NCBI RefSeq assembly: GCF_001975225.1 | Contig: NZ_CP019445.1 | Coordinates: 620,001 to 684,000 of the forward strand | DNA length: 64,000 bases | Origin: Kosakonia cowanii JCM 10956 = DSM 18146 | Lineage (GTDB): Bacteria > Pseudomonadota > Gammaproteobacteria > Enterobacterales > Enterobacteriaceae | Reading direction: 5' to 3' | Shown here: piece by piece, positions 45,903 to 55,306 of the stretch | How positions within the stretch are numbered: position 1 is the stretch's first letter | Layout: the number at the start of each line of letters is the position of its first letter | Notes under the pieces: generated by a model | Databases searched by the model: none | What the model saw: the letters and a program-made list of their open reading frames with translations, nothing else | What the model was told of the DNA's origin: nothing | Translations under genes and position numbers: made by a program

Positions 45903-46901
45903 ATGAAAACGTTAGGTGAATTTATTGTCGAAAAGCAGCATGAGTTCTCGCATGCCACGGGTGAACTAACTGCTTTACTGTCGGCGATAAAACTGGGCGC
46001 CAAGATCATTCATCGCGATATCAATAAGGCCGGTCTGGTCGATATCCTGGGTGCCAGCGGTGCTGAGAACGTACAGGGCGAAGTGCAGCAAAAACTCGAC
46101 CTGTTTGCGAACGAGAAACTGAAATCCGCGCTGCGCGCCCGCGATATCGTCGCCGGTATCGCCTCTGAAGAAGAAGATGAGATCGTCGTTTTCGAAGGGT
46201 GCGAGCACGCTAAATACGTGGTGTTGATGGATCCGCTGGATGGCTCCTCCAACATCGACGTTAACGTCTCTGTTGGCACCATCTTCTCTATCTACCGCCG
46301 CGTTACGCCTGTTGGCACGCCGGTCACCGAAGAGGATTTCCTGCAACCGGGCAACAAACAGGTTGCTGCCGGTTATGTGGTTTACGGCTCGTCGACAATG
46401 CTGGTCTACACCACCGGCTGCGGCGTTCACGCCTTCACCTACGATCCGTCACTCGGCGTCTTCTGTCTCTCCCAGGAGCGCATGCGCTTCCCGGAACGCG
46501 GCAACACCTACTCGATTAACGAAGGGAACTACATCAAATTCCCGCAGGGCGTGAAGAAGTATCTCAAGTTCTGCCAGGAAGAGGATAAAGCAACCCACCG
46601 CCCTTACACCTCGCGCTACATCGGTTCACTGGTGGCGGATTTCCACCGTAACCTGCTGAAAGGCGGCATCTACCTCTACCCGAGCACCGCCAGCCACCCG
46701 CAAGGGAAACTGCGCCTGCTGTATGAGTGCAACCCGATGGCCTTCCTCGCGGAACAGGCCGGCGGCAAAGCGAGCGACGGTAAAGAGCGTATTCTTGATA
46801 TTCAGCCAGAGAGCCTGCACCAGCGCCGTCCGTTCTTCGTCGGCAATGAGCATATGGTGGATGATGTTGAGCGTTATATGCGTGAGTATCCGGACGCATA
46901 A
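45903..46901 (+). CDS. fbp: Fructose-1,6-bisphosphatase class 1
   Basis: A 332-residue enzyme, same length as E. coli Fbp, that hydrolyses fructose-1,6-bisphosphate in gluconeogenesis. The metal site is [10 protein letters not shown] (from residue 110), the substrate loop is [13 protein letters not shown], and GGIYLYPST is typical. Preceded by CAGGGAAAGTGTT. It ends at a strong GC-rich hairpin. Confidence 0.97.
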   Translation: MKTLGEFIVEKQHEFSHATGELTALLSAIKLGAKIIHRDINKAGLVDILGASGAENVQGEVQQKLDLFANEKLKSALRARDIVAGIASEEEDEIVVFEGCEHAKYVVLMDPLDGSSNIDVNVSVGTIFSIYRRVTPVGTPVTEEDFLQPGNKQVAAGYVVYGSSTMLVYTTGCGVHAFTYDPSLGVFCLSQERMRFPERGNTYSINEGNYIKFPQGVKKYLKFCQEEDKATHRPYTSRYIGSLVADFHRNLLKGGIYLYPSTASHPQGKLRLLYECNPMAFLAEQAGGKASDGKERILDIQPESLHQRRPFFVGNEHMVDDVERYMREYPDA

Positions 46902-46912
46902 CAAGTTGTGAT

Positions 46913-46940
46913 GGCCGGAGGGCGCGATGGCCCTCCGGCC
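46913..46940. terminator. Hairpin between fbp and the DUF2569 gene
   Basis: Perfect 10-bp stem GGCCGGAGGG/CCCTCCGGCC with an 8-base loop. It lies six bases from the end of the convergent DUF2569 gene; the T run after it is short. Confidence 0.6.
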
Positions 46941-46945
46941 AATCT

Positions 46946-47443
46946 TTACTTCACAAAGGTACGCTTCACGCGTTCGGACACGATGAAGTAAGGGATCCAG
47001 ATACAGGCGTTCAGCACATTGCGCACCAGCGGTTTCACCGTCTCAAAGACATAAGGCACATTCAGATAGTGGTGCCCCAACAGCAGATCGACGGCGACAA
47101 AGGCCGTACCCACCCCCACCAGTACAATGTAATGCCGCGGCAGCTGACGCTTTTTACGGAAAAAGAGGCTGCTGACAAACAGCGCATAGGCAAACATGCC
47201 GACAAACGACGCCAGCTCGAAAAAGAGGATCCCTTTCTGCCCCGAGCCAATCAGCGCGAAGTTCTCCATTAAAAAGCGCAGCGTAAAGTTAATGGATATC
47301 AGGTTGACGATGATCGACGCAACCAACCCCAGCGCCGGAAGATAGAGCCAGCCGCGGATCTTTTTAAACTCGCGCTCCTCGCAGATGGCACAATAGTCGC
47401 TGCCCTTCAGCGCCTCGCTATCACATTGAATACATACAGCCAT
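46946..47443 (-). CDS. Zinc-ribbon DUF2569 membrane protein
   Basis: A 165-residue protein with an N-terminal zinc-ribbon (CIQC and CAIC, residues 4-21) followed by a basic linker and four hydrophobic segments of DUF2569 type (about 31-52, 68-93, 105-122 and 138-156). The function is unknown; a metal or redox-sensing cytoplasmic tip on a membrane bundle is an inference. It starts 16 bases after the chemoreceptor stop on the same strand and is most simply read as the second gene of that unit. A GGTAAGGTGTT stretch precedes the ATG. Confidence 0.75.
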   Translation of the reverse strand: MAVCIQCDSEALKGSDYCAICEEREFKKIRGWLYLPALGLVASIIVNLISINFTLRFLMENFALIGSGQKGILFFELASFVGMFAYALFVSSLFFRKKRQLPRHYIVLVGVGTAFVAVDLLLGHHYLNVPYVFETVKPLVRNVLNACIWIPYFIVSERVKRTFVK

Positions 47444-47459
47444 AACACCTTACCTTTGA

Positions 47460-49025
47460 TTATGCTTGCGTCTGCAAACGGAACGACGCCATCGCTTCAA
47501 GCAGCTCTCGTGATTGCTGCTCCAGCGAGCGCGTCGCCGCAGACGATTGTTGTACCAGCGCCGCATTCTGCTGCGCCGTTTCATCCATCTGACTTACTGC
47601 AATATTAACCTGCTCAATACCGCGACTCTGCTCTTGCGAGGCGTTAGCAATTTCGCGCATCAATTTAGTCATGCGCAACACCTCTTCGGCGATCTCATCC
47701 ATCGTTTCACCGGCCTGCATCGCCAGATCGCTGCCTTCGGAGACCTGCGCCTGCGAGCTGCTGATAAGCTGGCGGATCTCTTTCGCGGAGTCGGCGCTGC
47801 GGCTGGCGAGGCTGCGTACTTCGCCCGCCACTACCGCAAAGCCTCTGCCCTGCTCACCCGCGCGCGCCGCTTCGACGGCGGCGTTGAGCGCCAGAATATT
47901 GGTCTGGAAAGCAATGGCGTCGATCACGCTAAGAATATCGGCGATGCGATCGGAACTGCCAGCGATATCGCGCATTTTCTCAATCACATAGCAGACCATT
48001 TCGCTGCCGCGATCGGCGGTCTCGGAGACGGTTTTCGCCAGCTTATGCGCCTGCTCGGCGTTGTCGGCATTGAGTTTCACCGTGGCGGTGATCTGCTCCA
48101 TGCTGGCGGCGGTCTGCTCAAGCGAAGTGGCGGTGGATTCGGTGCGCTGCGAGAGATCGAGGTTGCCTGCCGCCAGCTCCCGGCTACCGGTATCAATCTG
48201 CGAACTGGCATCGCGCACGCGCATCACGGAGCCGATCAGCGCATGGCGCATCTCCTCAATCGCCGCGTTCAGGCGGTTAAACTCTTTTCCCGTCACTTCG
48301 GTTTTCGCGGCAATCAGGTTGCCCGCCGCCACCTGTTCCAGCTGTTGAATCGAGGTATCGAGGGGTTTAAGCAGCATATGGCGCAGCGCCAGCCAGGCCA
48401 GCACGATAATCCCGGCCACCAGCAGGGCAACCACAGAAATTAGCGACATAACAAAGCGCTTACTGCTCTGCACGGCTGCCACTTCGGTTTTACCGCGCGC
48501 TTCGCCCCACGCCTGGAAGGCCTGCATATCGTTATCGAACTGGCGGGAGACAGGGATCAGTTTGCTTTCGAGGAGTTCGTAATAGGCATCAGCGCTCTGT
48601 TGGTTGAGCGCGTCCTGCATCGGCTTAATGCCCTGGCTGACGTAATCGCCATAGCTTTTCGCCACCTTTGCCAGCAACACCGCGCCCTGCTCATCATCAA
48701 CGCCCGCGCTGATAACGCCAGTGAGGGACTGCTCGCCGAGCGCGATTTCGTTATTAATCAGTTTTACGGAGTTGGCTGCATCATCAAGCAGCCCCACCTC
48801 CATCATGCGCACCGCCTGGCCGGCTTCGTTGCGCGCGCGCAGAATCATGGTGTAGCCGCTGTTAAGGCGCGCCATCTTTTCGCCCTGAAGCTGGTTGATT
48901 CGCGCCAGCGAAGCGGAGCTCTTATTGAGCGCATAAATACCGATGCCGCTGACCAGCAGCAGCAGAAGAGTCATAACAGCCAGCAGAGAAAGTAAGCCCG
49001 TACGGATCGAAAGCGTTTTAAGCAT
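47460..49025 (-). CDS. Methyl-accepting chemotaxis protein
   Basis: A 521-residue chemoreceptor of the Tar/Tsr layout: transmembrane helix 1 (about 10-32), a periplasmic ligand-binding four-helix domain of about 155 residues, helix 2 (about 190-213), a HAMP domain, and a cytoplasmic coiled coil whose hairpin tip reads [20 protein letters not shown]. The C-terminus ends in RLQTQA with no NWETF-type pentapeptide, so CheR/CheB tethering is not expected and it may depend on major receptors for adaptation. The ligand is unknown. A good sigma-28 promoter precedes it. The start at 49025 ([10 protein letters not shown]) was chosen over an in-frame ATG 48 bases upstream. Confidence 0.92.
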   Translation of the reverse strand: MLKTLSIRTGLLSLLAVMTLLLLLVSGIGIYALNKSSASLARINQLQGEKMARLNSGYTMILRARNEAGQAVRMMEVGLLDDAANSVKLINNEIALGEQSLTGVISAGVDDEQGAVLLAKVAKSYGDYVSQGIKPMQDALNQQSADAYYELLESKLIPVSRQFDNDMQAFQAWGEARGKTEVAAVQSSKRFVMSLISVVALLVAGIIVLAWLALRHMLLKPLDTSIQQLEQVAAGNLIAAKTEVTGKEFNRLNAAIEEMRHALIGSVMRVRDASSQIDTGSRELAAGNLDLSQRTESTATSLEQTAASMEQITATVKLNADNAEQAHKLAKTVSETADRGSEMVCYVIEKMRDIAGSSDRIADILSVIDAIAFQTNILALNAAVEAARAGEQGRGFAVVAGEVRSLASRSADSAKEIRQLISSSQAQVSEGSDLAMQAGETMDEIAEEVLRMTKLMREIANASQEQSRGIEQVNIAVSQMDETAQQNAALVQQSSAATRSLEQQSRELLEAMASFRLQTQA

Positions 49026-49080
49026 GATGTGGATTCCGGTAGCGAAGAACTTTTTGGCGTAAATTAAGCCCATTCGTCAG

Positions 49081-49107
49081 TTATCGACCGCTACCGGAAT
49101 TCCTTTA
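49081..49107 (-). promoter_or_regulatory. Sigma-28 (FliA) promoter of the chemoreceptor
   Basis: On the minus strand TAAAGGAA-N11-GTCGATAA matches the TAAAGTTT-N11-GCCGATAA consensus at 12 of 16 positions with exact spacing, 56 bases upstream of the chosen ATG. Confidence 0.8.
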
Positions 49108-49135
49108 GAAGAAAAATAGCAATTTCAATATCTTG

Positions 49136-50134
49136 TTACTTTGTTGCCGTTGGGCTTACTCGCGTCACCGGCGAGTTCTGTCGGCTCTCCCACAGCACCG
49201 TCAGGCCGCGTTGCAGAGCGATAAAGATAAACAGCAGGATGCCGATGGCGATCTTCGTCCACCATGAGCTGAGCGTACCGTCGAAGTTGATATAGGTCTG
49301 AATCAGCCCCTGAATCCCCACGCCGAACAGCGTGCCAAGCACCGTGCCAACGCCGCCGCTGAGCAGCGTGCCGCCGATCACCACCGAGGCAATCGCATCC
49401 AGCTCGACGCCCACGCCCGCCAGCGCATAGCCCGCCTGGGTGTAGATGGAGAAGACAATCCCGGCAAGCGTTGCCAGCCCCGTTGAGAGCATATAGATGC
49501 GAATGGTGGTGCTGCGCGTCGAGATGCCCATCAGGTTCGCCGAGGTAGCGTTACCGCCAATGGCGTACACTTCGTTGCCAAAACGGGTGCGGTGAGCAAG
49601 GAAAATACCGACCACCACCACCATCAGCATCAGCAGCCCCATCGCGCTCAGCCGCCCGCCGCCGGGGATGGTCCAGGCGAGGCTGGAGAGGGTGTCATAC
49701 ATCGGGTGGTTAATGGGAATCGACTCTTCCGACAGCAGATAACTAACCCCGCGCAGGAAGAACATCCCGGCGAGGGTGATGATAAAGGCCGGGATTTTCA
49801 GCGCGTCGATCAAAAGCCCCATAAAGGCACCGAAAGCGCAGCCCATCAGCAAAATCAGCGGGAAGGCGAGCAGCGGCGAGATGCCCCAGGCACCAATCGC
49901 TTTTGCCAGGAAGACGCCGGTAAAAGCAATCACCGAGCCGACGGAGAGATCGATACCGCCGGAGAGGATCACAAAGGTCATACCGACGGCGATAATGCCG
50001 AGAAAGGCGTTATCCGTCAGGATATTACAGATGACGCGCGTCGAGGCGAAGCCGGGAAACTGCGTCAGGCAGTAGAGATAGCCGAGCACGAAAACGCCCA
50101 GCGTGATCATCAACGGCAGGTTACGTTTTATCAT
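49136..50134 (-). CDS. yjfF: Galactofuranose ABC transporter permease YjfF
   Basis: A 332-residue permease of the RbsC/ribose family (331 in E. coli), one of two membrane subunits of the YtfQRT-YjfF importer for galactofuranose. The conserved coupling region VILSGGIDLSVGSVIAF and later GGTLLSGGVGTVLG are visible among about ten helices. The start at 50134 (MIKRNLP) overlaps the ytfT 3' end by 14 bases; the longer open frame is unsupported. Last gene of its operon. Confidence 0.94.
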   Translation of the reverse strand: MIKRNLPLMITLGVFVLGYLYCLTQFPGFASTRVICNILTDNAFLGIIAVGMTFVILSGGIDLSVGSVIAFTGVFLAKAIGAWGISPLLAFPLILLMGCAFGAFMGLLIDALKIPAFIITLAGMFFLRGVSYLLSEESIPINHPMYDTLSSLAWTIPGGGRLSAMGLLMLMVVVVGIFLAHRTRFGNEVYAIGGNATSANLMGISTRSTTIRIYMLSTGLATLAGIVFSIYTQAGYALAGVGVELDAIASVVIGGTLLSGGVGTVLGTLFGVGIQGLIQTYINFDGTLSSWWTKIAIGILLFIFIALQRGLTVLWESRQNSPVTRVSPTATK

Positions 50135-51146
50135 GACCGCGCACTCCTTTAAGCAACGCAATAAAGCGCGGCGACTGGACAATCAGCACACACATCACCA
50201 CCACCGCTTTCACTACCTGGTTAAGCTCCGGTTGAAAACCGGAGAGCAGGATGCCGGTGTTCATGCCCTGAATAATCAGCGCCCCCACCACCGACAGCAC
50301 AATGTTGAAACGCCCACCCATCAGCGAGCCGCCGCCAATCACCACCGCCAGAATGGCGTCCAGCTCCAGCCACAGCCCGGCGTTGTTGGCATCCGCGCCG
50401 CGAATATCCGCGGTGACAATCACCCCGGCGATGGCCGCGCAAACGCCGCTCAGCACGTAGGTCAGCATCACCACCAGCCGCGTATTCACCCCGGCGTTTT
50501 TTGCCGCGCGGATATTAATCCCCACCGCTTCGATAAACATGCCCAGCGCCGTTTTGCGGGTAAACAGCCAGAAGATGAGTAACGTCACCAGCGCGATGAT
50601 CACCGGCGTCGGGAAGAGCAGCAGCGAGCCGCTGCCGAGCCACGCCAGCGACGGCGCATTAAAGGTGACGATCTGCCCGGAGGTGATCAACTGCGCCACC
50701 CCGCGCCCGGCGACCATCAGGATCAGCGTGGCAACAAAGGGCTGGATCTTGAGGATCGCCACCAGAATGCCGTTCCACAGCCCGGCCAGCACGCCGGTGG
50801 CCAGCGCCGCCAGCAACACTACCGTCAGGCTATGGCCGGAGACGGTTAATGATGCCGCCGTCGCGCCGGCAATCGCCATCACCGCGCCGACCGAGAGATC
50901 GATGCCGCCGGTGGCAATCACCAGCGTCATGCCGATGGCCAGCAGCGCGACCGGCGCTGCGCGGTTAAGAATATCGATCGGGCTGCCAAACAGGCGGCCA
51001 TCCTGCAACACCACCTGGTAAAAATGGGGCGCGACCAGGCTGTCCACCAGTAAAACCAGCAGCAGGGCTAAGATCTGCGGCGTGCCGGTCGGCCAGCTAA
51101 AACGGCGCTTCGGCTGCGCCTGTTGGCCCAGTGATTGAGGCATCAC
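50121..51146 (-). CDS. ytfT: Galactofuranose ABC transporter permease YtfT
   Basis: A 341-residue RbsC-family permease, same length as in E. coli, paired with YjfF. The N-terminal soluble stretch (QAQPKRRFSWPTGTPQ) is followed by helices carrying LVIATGGIDLSVGAVMAIAG and GGGSLMGGRF. It starts 10 bases after ytfR and overlaps yjfF. Functions with YtfR (ATPase) and YtfQ (binding protein). Confidence 0.95.
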   Translation of the reverse strand: MMPQSLGQQAQPKRRFSWPTGTPQILALLLVLLVDSLVAPHFYQVVLQDGRLFGSPIDILNRAAPVALLAIGMTLVIATGGIDLSVGAVMAIAGATAASLTVSGHSLTVVLLAALATGVLAGLWNGILVAILKIQPFVATLILMVAGRGVAQLITSGQIVTFNAPSLAWLGSGSLLLFPTPVIIALVTLLIFWLFTRKTALGMFIEAVGINIRAAKNAGVNTRLVVMLTYVLSGVCAAIAGVIVTADIRGADANNAGLWLELDAILAVVIGGGSLMGGRFNIVLSVVGALIIQGMNTGILLSGFQPELNQVVKAVVVMCVLIVQSPRFIALLKGVRGHDKT

Positions 51147-51156
51147 ACTCTACTCC

Positions 51157-52659
51157 TTACGCCGCAATGGCATTCATGATCGCCGGAACGGAAAGCTCGG
51201 CGAGCGGGATCTCGGCGACCTGCTTGCGATCGCGCATGATGATCACCCGATCCGCATAGCCCACCAGCTCCTCCAGCTCAGAAGAGATCACCAGCAGCGC
51301 CAGCCCGTCGGCGCAGAGGGTCTCGATCAGGCGGATGATTTCAGCATGCGCGCCAACATCAATCCCGCGCGTGGGTTCATCGAGGATCAGGAACTGCGGG
51401 CGCGTCAGCAGCCAGCGCGAGAGCAGCACTTTTTGCTGATTGCCGCCGGAGAGAAACTCAATCGGCTGTTCGGCGCTCGGCGTGCGAATGCCCAGCTGGC
51501 GGATAAAGCGCTCGGCAATCGCGTTCTGCTCTTTACGCGGGATTGGACGCAGCCAGCCGCGCTGGGCCTGTAGCGCCAGTACGATATTCTCGCGTACCGA
51601 AGCGGCGGCAATAATGCCGTCGGTTTTGCGATCTTCCGGACAGAAACCGATCCCAAGACAGGAGGCGCGATGGGGCGAGCGCAGGGTTTGCGGCTGGCCT
51701 TTGATCATCGCGCTGCCGCTGTCGGCGGGCTTAATGCCGAATATCACCTCTGCCGTTTCGGTGCGCCCGGAGCCTAGCAGCCCGGCAAGACCGACGATCT
51801 CACCGGGGCGAACCTCAAGATCGAACGGAGCAATGACCCCTTTCTTGCCGTAGTTGTTAAAGGCGGCCACCGGCTTGTTGCTGAGCAGCGTGCGCCCGGC
51901 GCGTTGCAGGGCGTTACTCTCCAGCTCGCGGCCCAGCATCATCTTCACCAGATCAATTTGCGGCAGCTCGCGCGTTTCGCGACAGCCGACAAAGCTGCCG
52001 TTGCGCAGCACGGTGATGCGGTCGCAAACGGTGTAAACCTGGTCGAGAAAGTGGGTCACGAAGATGAGGCTGACGCCCTGATCGCGCAACTGGCGCATCA
52101 GGGTGAAGAGCATCTCCACTTCCTGGGTATCAAGACTGGCGGTTGGCTCATCGAGGATCAGCACTTTTGCCGAGAGATCGATAGCACGGCAGATGGCGAC
52201 AATCTGCTGCATCGCCACGGAGAAGCGGTTAAGCGGCTCGCGCACGTCGAGCGAGAAGCCGTAAGATTGCATCAGTTCGCTGGCGCGCTGCTCCATCTCT
52301 TTGCGGCGCAGCAGGCCGAAGCGGCGCGGCTCACGGCCAATAAACAGGTTATCCGCCACCGACATATTCGGTAGCAGGTTCACTTCCTGGTAAACGGTGC
52401 CAATCCCCAGTTGTTGGGCATGGGCGGTATTTTTGGGATTGATGGCCTGGCCTTCAAGCCAGATGGTGCCCTTATCCGCGTGGTAAACCCCGGTCAGCGC
52501 TTTGATAAGCGTCGATTTTCCCGCGCCGTTCTCACCGAGCAGGGCCATGATTTCACCGCGTCGCAGCGAGAAATCCACGTTATCGAGCGCTTTTACGCCG
52601 GGAAAGAATTTACTTAAGCCTTCGGTACGCAGGATTTCCTGGTGTGCTTCCGCGTTCAT
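51157..52659 (-). CDS. ytfR: Galactofuranose ABC transporter ATPase YtfR
   Basis: A 500-residue double ATPase of the sugar-ABC (RbsA/MglA) type. The first cassette has Walker A GENGAGKSTLIK and Walker B VLILDEPTASLD; the second has the signature LSGGNQQKVLLSRW and LILDEPTRGIDVGAH, while its Walker A is degenerate (LAGLLGSGRTETAEVI), as usual for this family. It lies between ytfQ and ytfT in the operon. Confidence 0.96.
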   Translation of the reverse strand: MNAEAHQEILRTEGLSKFFPGVKALDNVDFSLRRGEIMALLGENGAGKSTLIKALTGVYHADKGTIWLEGQAINPKNTAHAQQLGIGTVYQEVNLLPNMSVADNLFIGREPRRFGLLRRKEMEQRASELMQSYGFSLDVREPLNRFSVAMQQIVAICRAIDLSAKVLILDEPTASLDTQEVEMLFTLMRQLRDQGVSLIFVTHFLDQVYTVCDRITVLRNGSFVGCRETRELPQIDLVKMMLGRELESNALQRAGRTLLSNKPVAAFNNYGKKGVIAPFDLEVRPGEIVGLAGLLGSGRTETAEVIFGIKPADSGSAMIKGQPQTLRSPHRASCLGIGFCPEDRKTDGIIAAASVRENIVLALQAQRGWLRPIPRKEQNAIAERFIRQLGIRTPSAEQPIEFLSGGNQQKVLLSRWLLTRPQFLILDEPTRGIDVGAHAEIIRLIETLCADGLALLVISSELEELVGYADRVIIMRDRKQVAEIPLAELSVPAIMNAIAA

Positions 52660-52713
52660 TGTTGACCCCTTACACAGATGCCCTCTCCCCGGCGGGGAGA
52701 GGGACGACAGGAC

Positions 52714-53670
52714 TCAGTAACCCATGTTTTTCTTCTTCTCCAGCTCCTCTTTCGCCGTATCCGGCAGATAGAGGGTGGATTTGGTAATGGTCAACTTCGG
52801 CGGCTCGGTGCCGTCCTTTTTGAATTTCTCCAGCGCGTCGAATGCCGGGCCAGCCATGTTCGGCGTCAGCTCGACGCTGGCATTGGCTTCGCCATCGTTC
52901 ATCGCTTTATAGATATCCGGTACGCCGTCGATAGAGCCGGTGAGGATATCTTTGCCCGGTTTCAGGCCCGCTTCTTTAATGGCCTGAATGGCACCAATCG
53001 CCATGTCGTCGTTATGGGCGTAAACCATGCAGATGTTTTTGCCGTTGTTCTCGGCTTTGATAAAGCTCTCCATCACCTCTTTGCCTTTACTGCGGGTAAA
53101 GTCACCGGACTGAGAGCGGATAATTTTGATGTTAGAGGCTTTAGAGATCGCTTCTGCGAACCCTTTCTTACGGTCGATGGCGACGCTTGCACCAACGGTG
53201 CCCTGCAGCTCAACCACGTTACACGGTTTGCCTGCGACGGTTTTCACCAGCCATTCACCAATCAGCTTCCCTTCGAGGACGTTGTCAGCGGTAACGGTAG
53301 TCATATAGAGCGATTTGTCTTTCACATCGATGGAGCGGTCGAGCAGAAAGACCGGGATCTTCGCCTCTTTCGCTTCTTTCAGCACCGGCTCCCAGCCTGT
53401 GGCAACCACCGGGGCGATGAAGATGGCGTCAACGCCCTGCGCGATAAAGGAGCGCACCGCTTTAAGCTGGTTCTCCTGCTTTTGCTGACCGTCAGCAATC
53501 TTCAGCGTAATGCCGCGTTTGCTGGCTTCGCTTTTCGCGACGTTGGTTTCAGCGGCACGCCAGCCGGACTCCGAACCGACCTGCGAAAATCCCACGGTTA
53601 ACGACGCAGCCATCGCCATAGACGACATAGCTGCCGAAACTGCTGTGACAAGAAGTAAACGCTTCCACAT
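52714..53670 (-). CDS. ytfQ: Galactofuranose-binding periplasmic protein YtfQ
   Basis: A 318-residue periplasmic binding protein, same length as E. coli YtfQ, that binds galactofuranose (and pyranose). A signal peptide (MWKRLLLVTAVSAAMSSMAM, then AA) is followed by SLTVGFSQVGSESGWRAAE, the typical family start, and DMAIGAIQAIKEAGLKPGKD in the C-terminal lobe. First gene of the operon; a galactose-type operator and a CRP-like site lie upstream. Confidence 0.95.
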   Translation of the reverse strand: MWKRLLLVTAVSAAMSSMAMAASLTVGFSQVGSESGWRAAETNVAKSEASKRGITLKIADGQQKQENQLKAVRSFIAQGVDAIFIAPVVATGWEPVLKEAKEAKIPVFLLDRSIDVKDKSLYMTTVTADNVLEGKLIGEWLVKTVAGKPCNVVELQGTVGASVAIDRKKGFAEAISKASNIKIIRSQSGDFTRSKGKEVMESFIKAENNGKNICMVYAHNDDMAIGAIQAIKEAGLKPGKDILTGSIDGVPDIYKAMNDGEANASVELTPNMAGPAFDALEKFKKDGTEPPKLTITKSTLYLPDTAKEELEKKKNMGY

Positions 53671-53743
53671 AAGAGCATCCTCGTAGGGTTATTGTTGGCT
53701 ACTACTTCGCCTGCGGGGAAACTATAGACAATCGGAGATGTAA

Positions 53744-53765
53744 CAAAATGAGTTACATCACAAAT
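53744..53765. promoter_or_regulatory. CRP-like site upstream of ytfQ
   Basis: AATGA-GTTACA-TCACA matches the CRP core at eight of ten positions, with a perfect right half. Confidence 0.5.
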
Positions 53766-53891
53766 CGGAAAAGTGAATGAATTGTTAGTTATCAGTTGCG
53801 ATCTGGCGCGCGAAAAGGGGAGGCGAAACACAGCAGGAATCTCCCTTGAAATTGCAGAAATTTACTGGCGCAGCAAAAACGCATTTTTACG

Positions 53892-53907
53892 CTGTAACCG
53901 CTTACAC
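53892..53907. promoter_or_regulatory. GalR/GalS-type operator
   Basis: CTGTAACCGCTTACAC matches GTGTAAnCGnTTACAC at all but the first position. It lies in the divergent ytfQ-ppa region, 222 bases upstream of ytfQ, and suits galactose control of the galactofuranose importer. The remaining 400-base spacer holds no gene. Confidence 0.75.
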
Positions 53908-54070
53908 AAAATTATTCAGTATGCTGCTATGGATATGGACAAAGTTGTCATTAAATGGCGCCGGTAAAGGCTCTTAAAAGTCGCTGGCGAGTAAAACAGC
54001 CCAAGACATTCACCGCCAGTTGGCTATAATACCCGGCACTTGTTTGCCACACATTTTAAAGGAAACAAAC

Positions 54071-54601
54071 ATGAGCTTACTCAACGTCCCGGCGGGTAAA
54101 GATCTGCCAGAAGATATCTATGTTGTTATCGAAATTCCGGCTAACGCTGACCCGATCAAATACGAAGTCGACAAAGAGAGCGGCGCGCTGTTCGTTGACC
54201 GCTTCATGTCCACCGCGATGTTCTATCCGTGCAACTACGGTTACATCAACCACACCCTCTCCCTGGATGGTGACCCGGTAGACGTGCTGGTGCCGACGCC
54301 GTACCCGCTGGAGCCAGGCTCTGTGATCCGCTGCCGTCCGGTTGGCGTGCTGAAAATGACCGACGAATCCGGTGAAGATGCCAAGCTGGTTGCGGTTCCG
54401 CACACCAAGCTGAGCAAAGAGTACGATCACATTAAAGATGTGAACGACCTGCCGGAACTGCTGAAAGCGCAGATCACCCACTTCTTCGAGCACTACAAAG
54501 ATCTCGAAAAAGGCAAATGGGTGAAAGTGGACGGTTGGGACAACGCTGAAGCGGCGAAAGCTGAAATCGTTGCCTCCTTCGAGCGCGCTGCCAAGAAGTA
54601 A
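54071..54601 (+). CDS. ppa: Inorganic pyrophosphatase
   Basis: A 176-residue family I pyrophosphatase, same length as in E. coli, hydrolysing PPi to phosphate. The signature DGDPVDVLV (about 66-74) holds the metal aspartates, with [18 protein letters not shown] and [12 protein letters not shown] also typical. The start at 54071 follows AAAGGAAACAAAC; the open frame upstream is unsupported. A TATAAT -10 box lies at 54025-54030. In E. coli chpBS follows; here it is absent. Confidence 0.97.
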   Translation: MSLLNVPAGKDLPEDIYVVIEIPANADPIKYEVDKESGALFVDRFMSTAMFYPCNYGYINHTLSLDGDPVDVLVPTPYPLEPGSVIRCRPVGVLKMTDESGEDAKLVAVPHTKLSKEYDHIKDVNDLPELLKAQITHFFEHYKDLEKGKWVKVDGWDNAEAAKAEIVASFERAAKK

Positions 54602-54618
54602 GCCGTTTTTGTAAGAGA

Positions 54619-54655
54619 AGCCCTGTCGCGCGTTGAGCGCACAGGGCTTTTTTTA
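54619..54655 (+). terminator. ppa terminator
   Basis: AAGCCCTGT...ACAGGGCTT hairpin with an inner GCGC stem, followed by seven T. Confidence 0.9.
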
Positions 54656-54672
54656 TGTGTGCGGGTTGGGGT

Positions 54673-54900
54673 TGCCGGATGGCGGGTTAGCCCTCCGGCT
54701 TTCGGCGCTGGCCTGCTTTGCCGGATGGCGGCAATGCCTTATCCGGCCTACGACGTGCGCACGTCCGGCTTTCGGCGTCGGCCTGTTTTGCCGGATGGCG
54801 GCGATGTCTTATCCGGCCTACGAAGTTCGCCTTTGGCATGCGAGATAACAGTGGTTGCGGTTAAACGTAGGCCGGATAAGCGCAGCGCCATCCGGCAAAA
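54673..54900. repeat. BIME cluster between ppa and ytfP
   Basis: Four REP units at about 54673-54699 (partial), 54718-54752, 54787-54823 and 54866-54900 (inverted). A block of about 60 bp (54694-54753) recurs 70 bp later (54764-54823) with few mismatches, so it is a tandem duplication. It fills the ppa-ytfP spacer, where chpBS lies in E. coli; no gene is seen. Confidence 0.88.
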
Positions 54901-54953
54901 ATGCGCGGCGCAAAAAAAACCGCGCCATTGGCGCGGTTCTCTGTGACTGATTA

Positions 54954-55304
54954 CTACTTTTGATAATGGTCGCGGTCAAGCCAGTCGCCGCTTTCAATCA
55001 AGGTTTTCCCCTCAACAGAACGCTGGTAGACGTACATCCATGCGCCACCGTACGGCGTCTGGATCAACTGCCGTTTATACTCGCCGCCTGCGGTACGCAG
55101 GGCGTCCAGCTCACCGAGCGTTGAGGCGTCGATGCGATAGACTTCACCCAGCACGCTGCCGTTGCCCGGCACCGCGCCTGGGTAGTGCCCCAGGCTGTAC
55201 AGCTGATGATTTTCAACGCTGAAGTCGCCCAGCCACTGAGCGTTGGTCATCCAGTGGCTGTTGCCCTGCTTGCGTCGTAAACTGCCGTAGACAAATATTC
55301 GCAT
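54954..55304 (-). CDS. ytfP: Gamma-glutamylcyclotransferase-like protein YtfP
   Basis: A 116-residue AIG2/GGCT-fold protein (113 in E. coli). The substrate loop is VYGSLRRKQGNSHWM (about 5-19), followed by GHYPGAVPG and the acidic residue in LDALRTAGGEYKR expected of the fold. A gamma-glutamyl activity is inferred from family only. The ATG lies two bases beyond the tamB stop, placing it third in the tamA-tamB-ytfP unit. Confidence 0.92.
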   Translation of the reverse strand: MRIFVYGSLRRKQGNSHWMTNAQWLGDFSVENHQLYSLGHYPGAVPGNGSVLGEVYRIDASTLGELDALRTAGGEYKRQLIQTPYGGAWMYVYQRSVEGKTLIESGDWLDRDHYQK

Positions 55305-55306
55305 TG

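Noticed and set aside
49033..49100. RNA hairpin sequestering the chemoreceptor ribosome site
   Set aside because: The distal arm lies upstream of the expected transcription start of the sigma-28 promoter and would not be in the mRNA.
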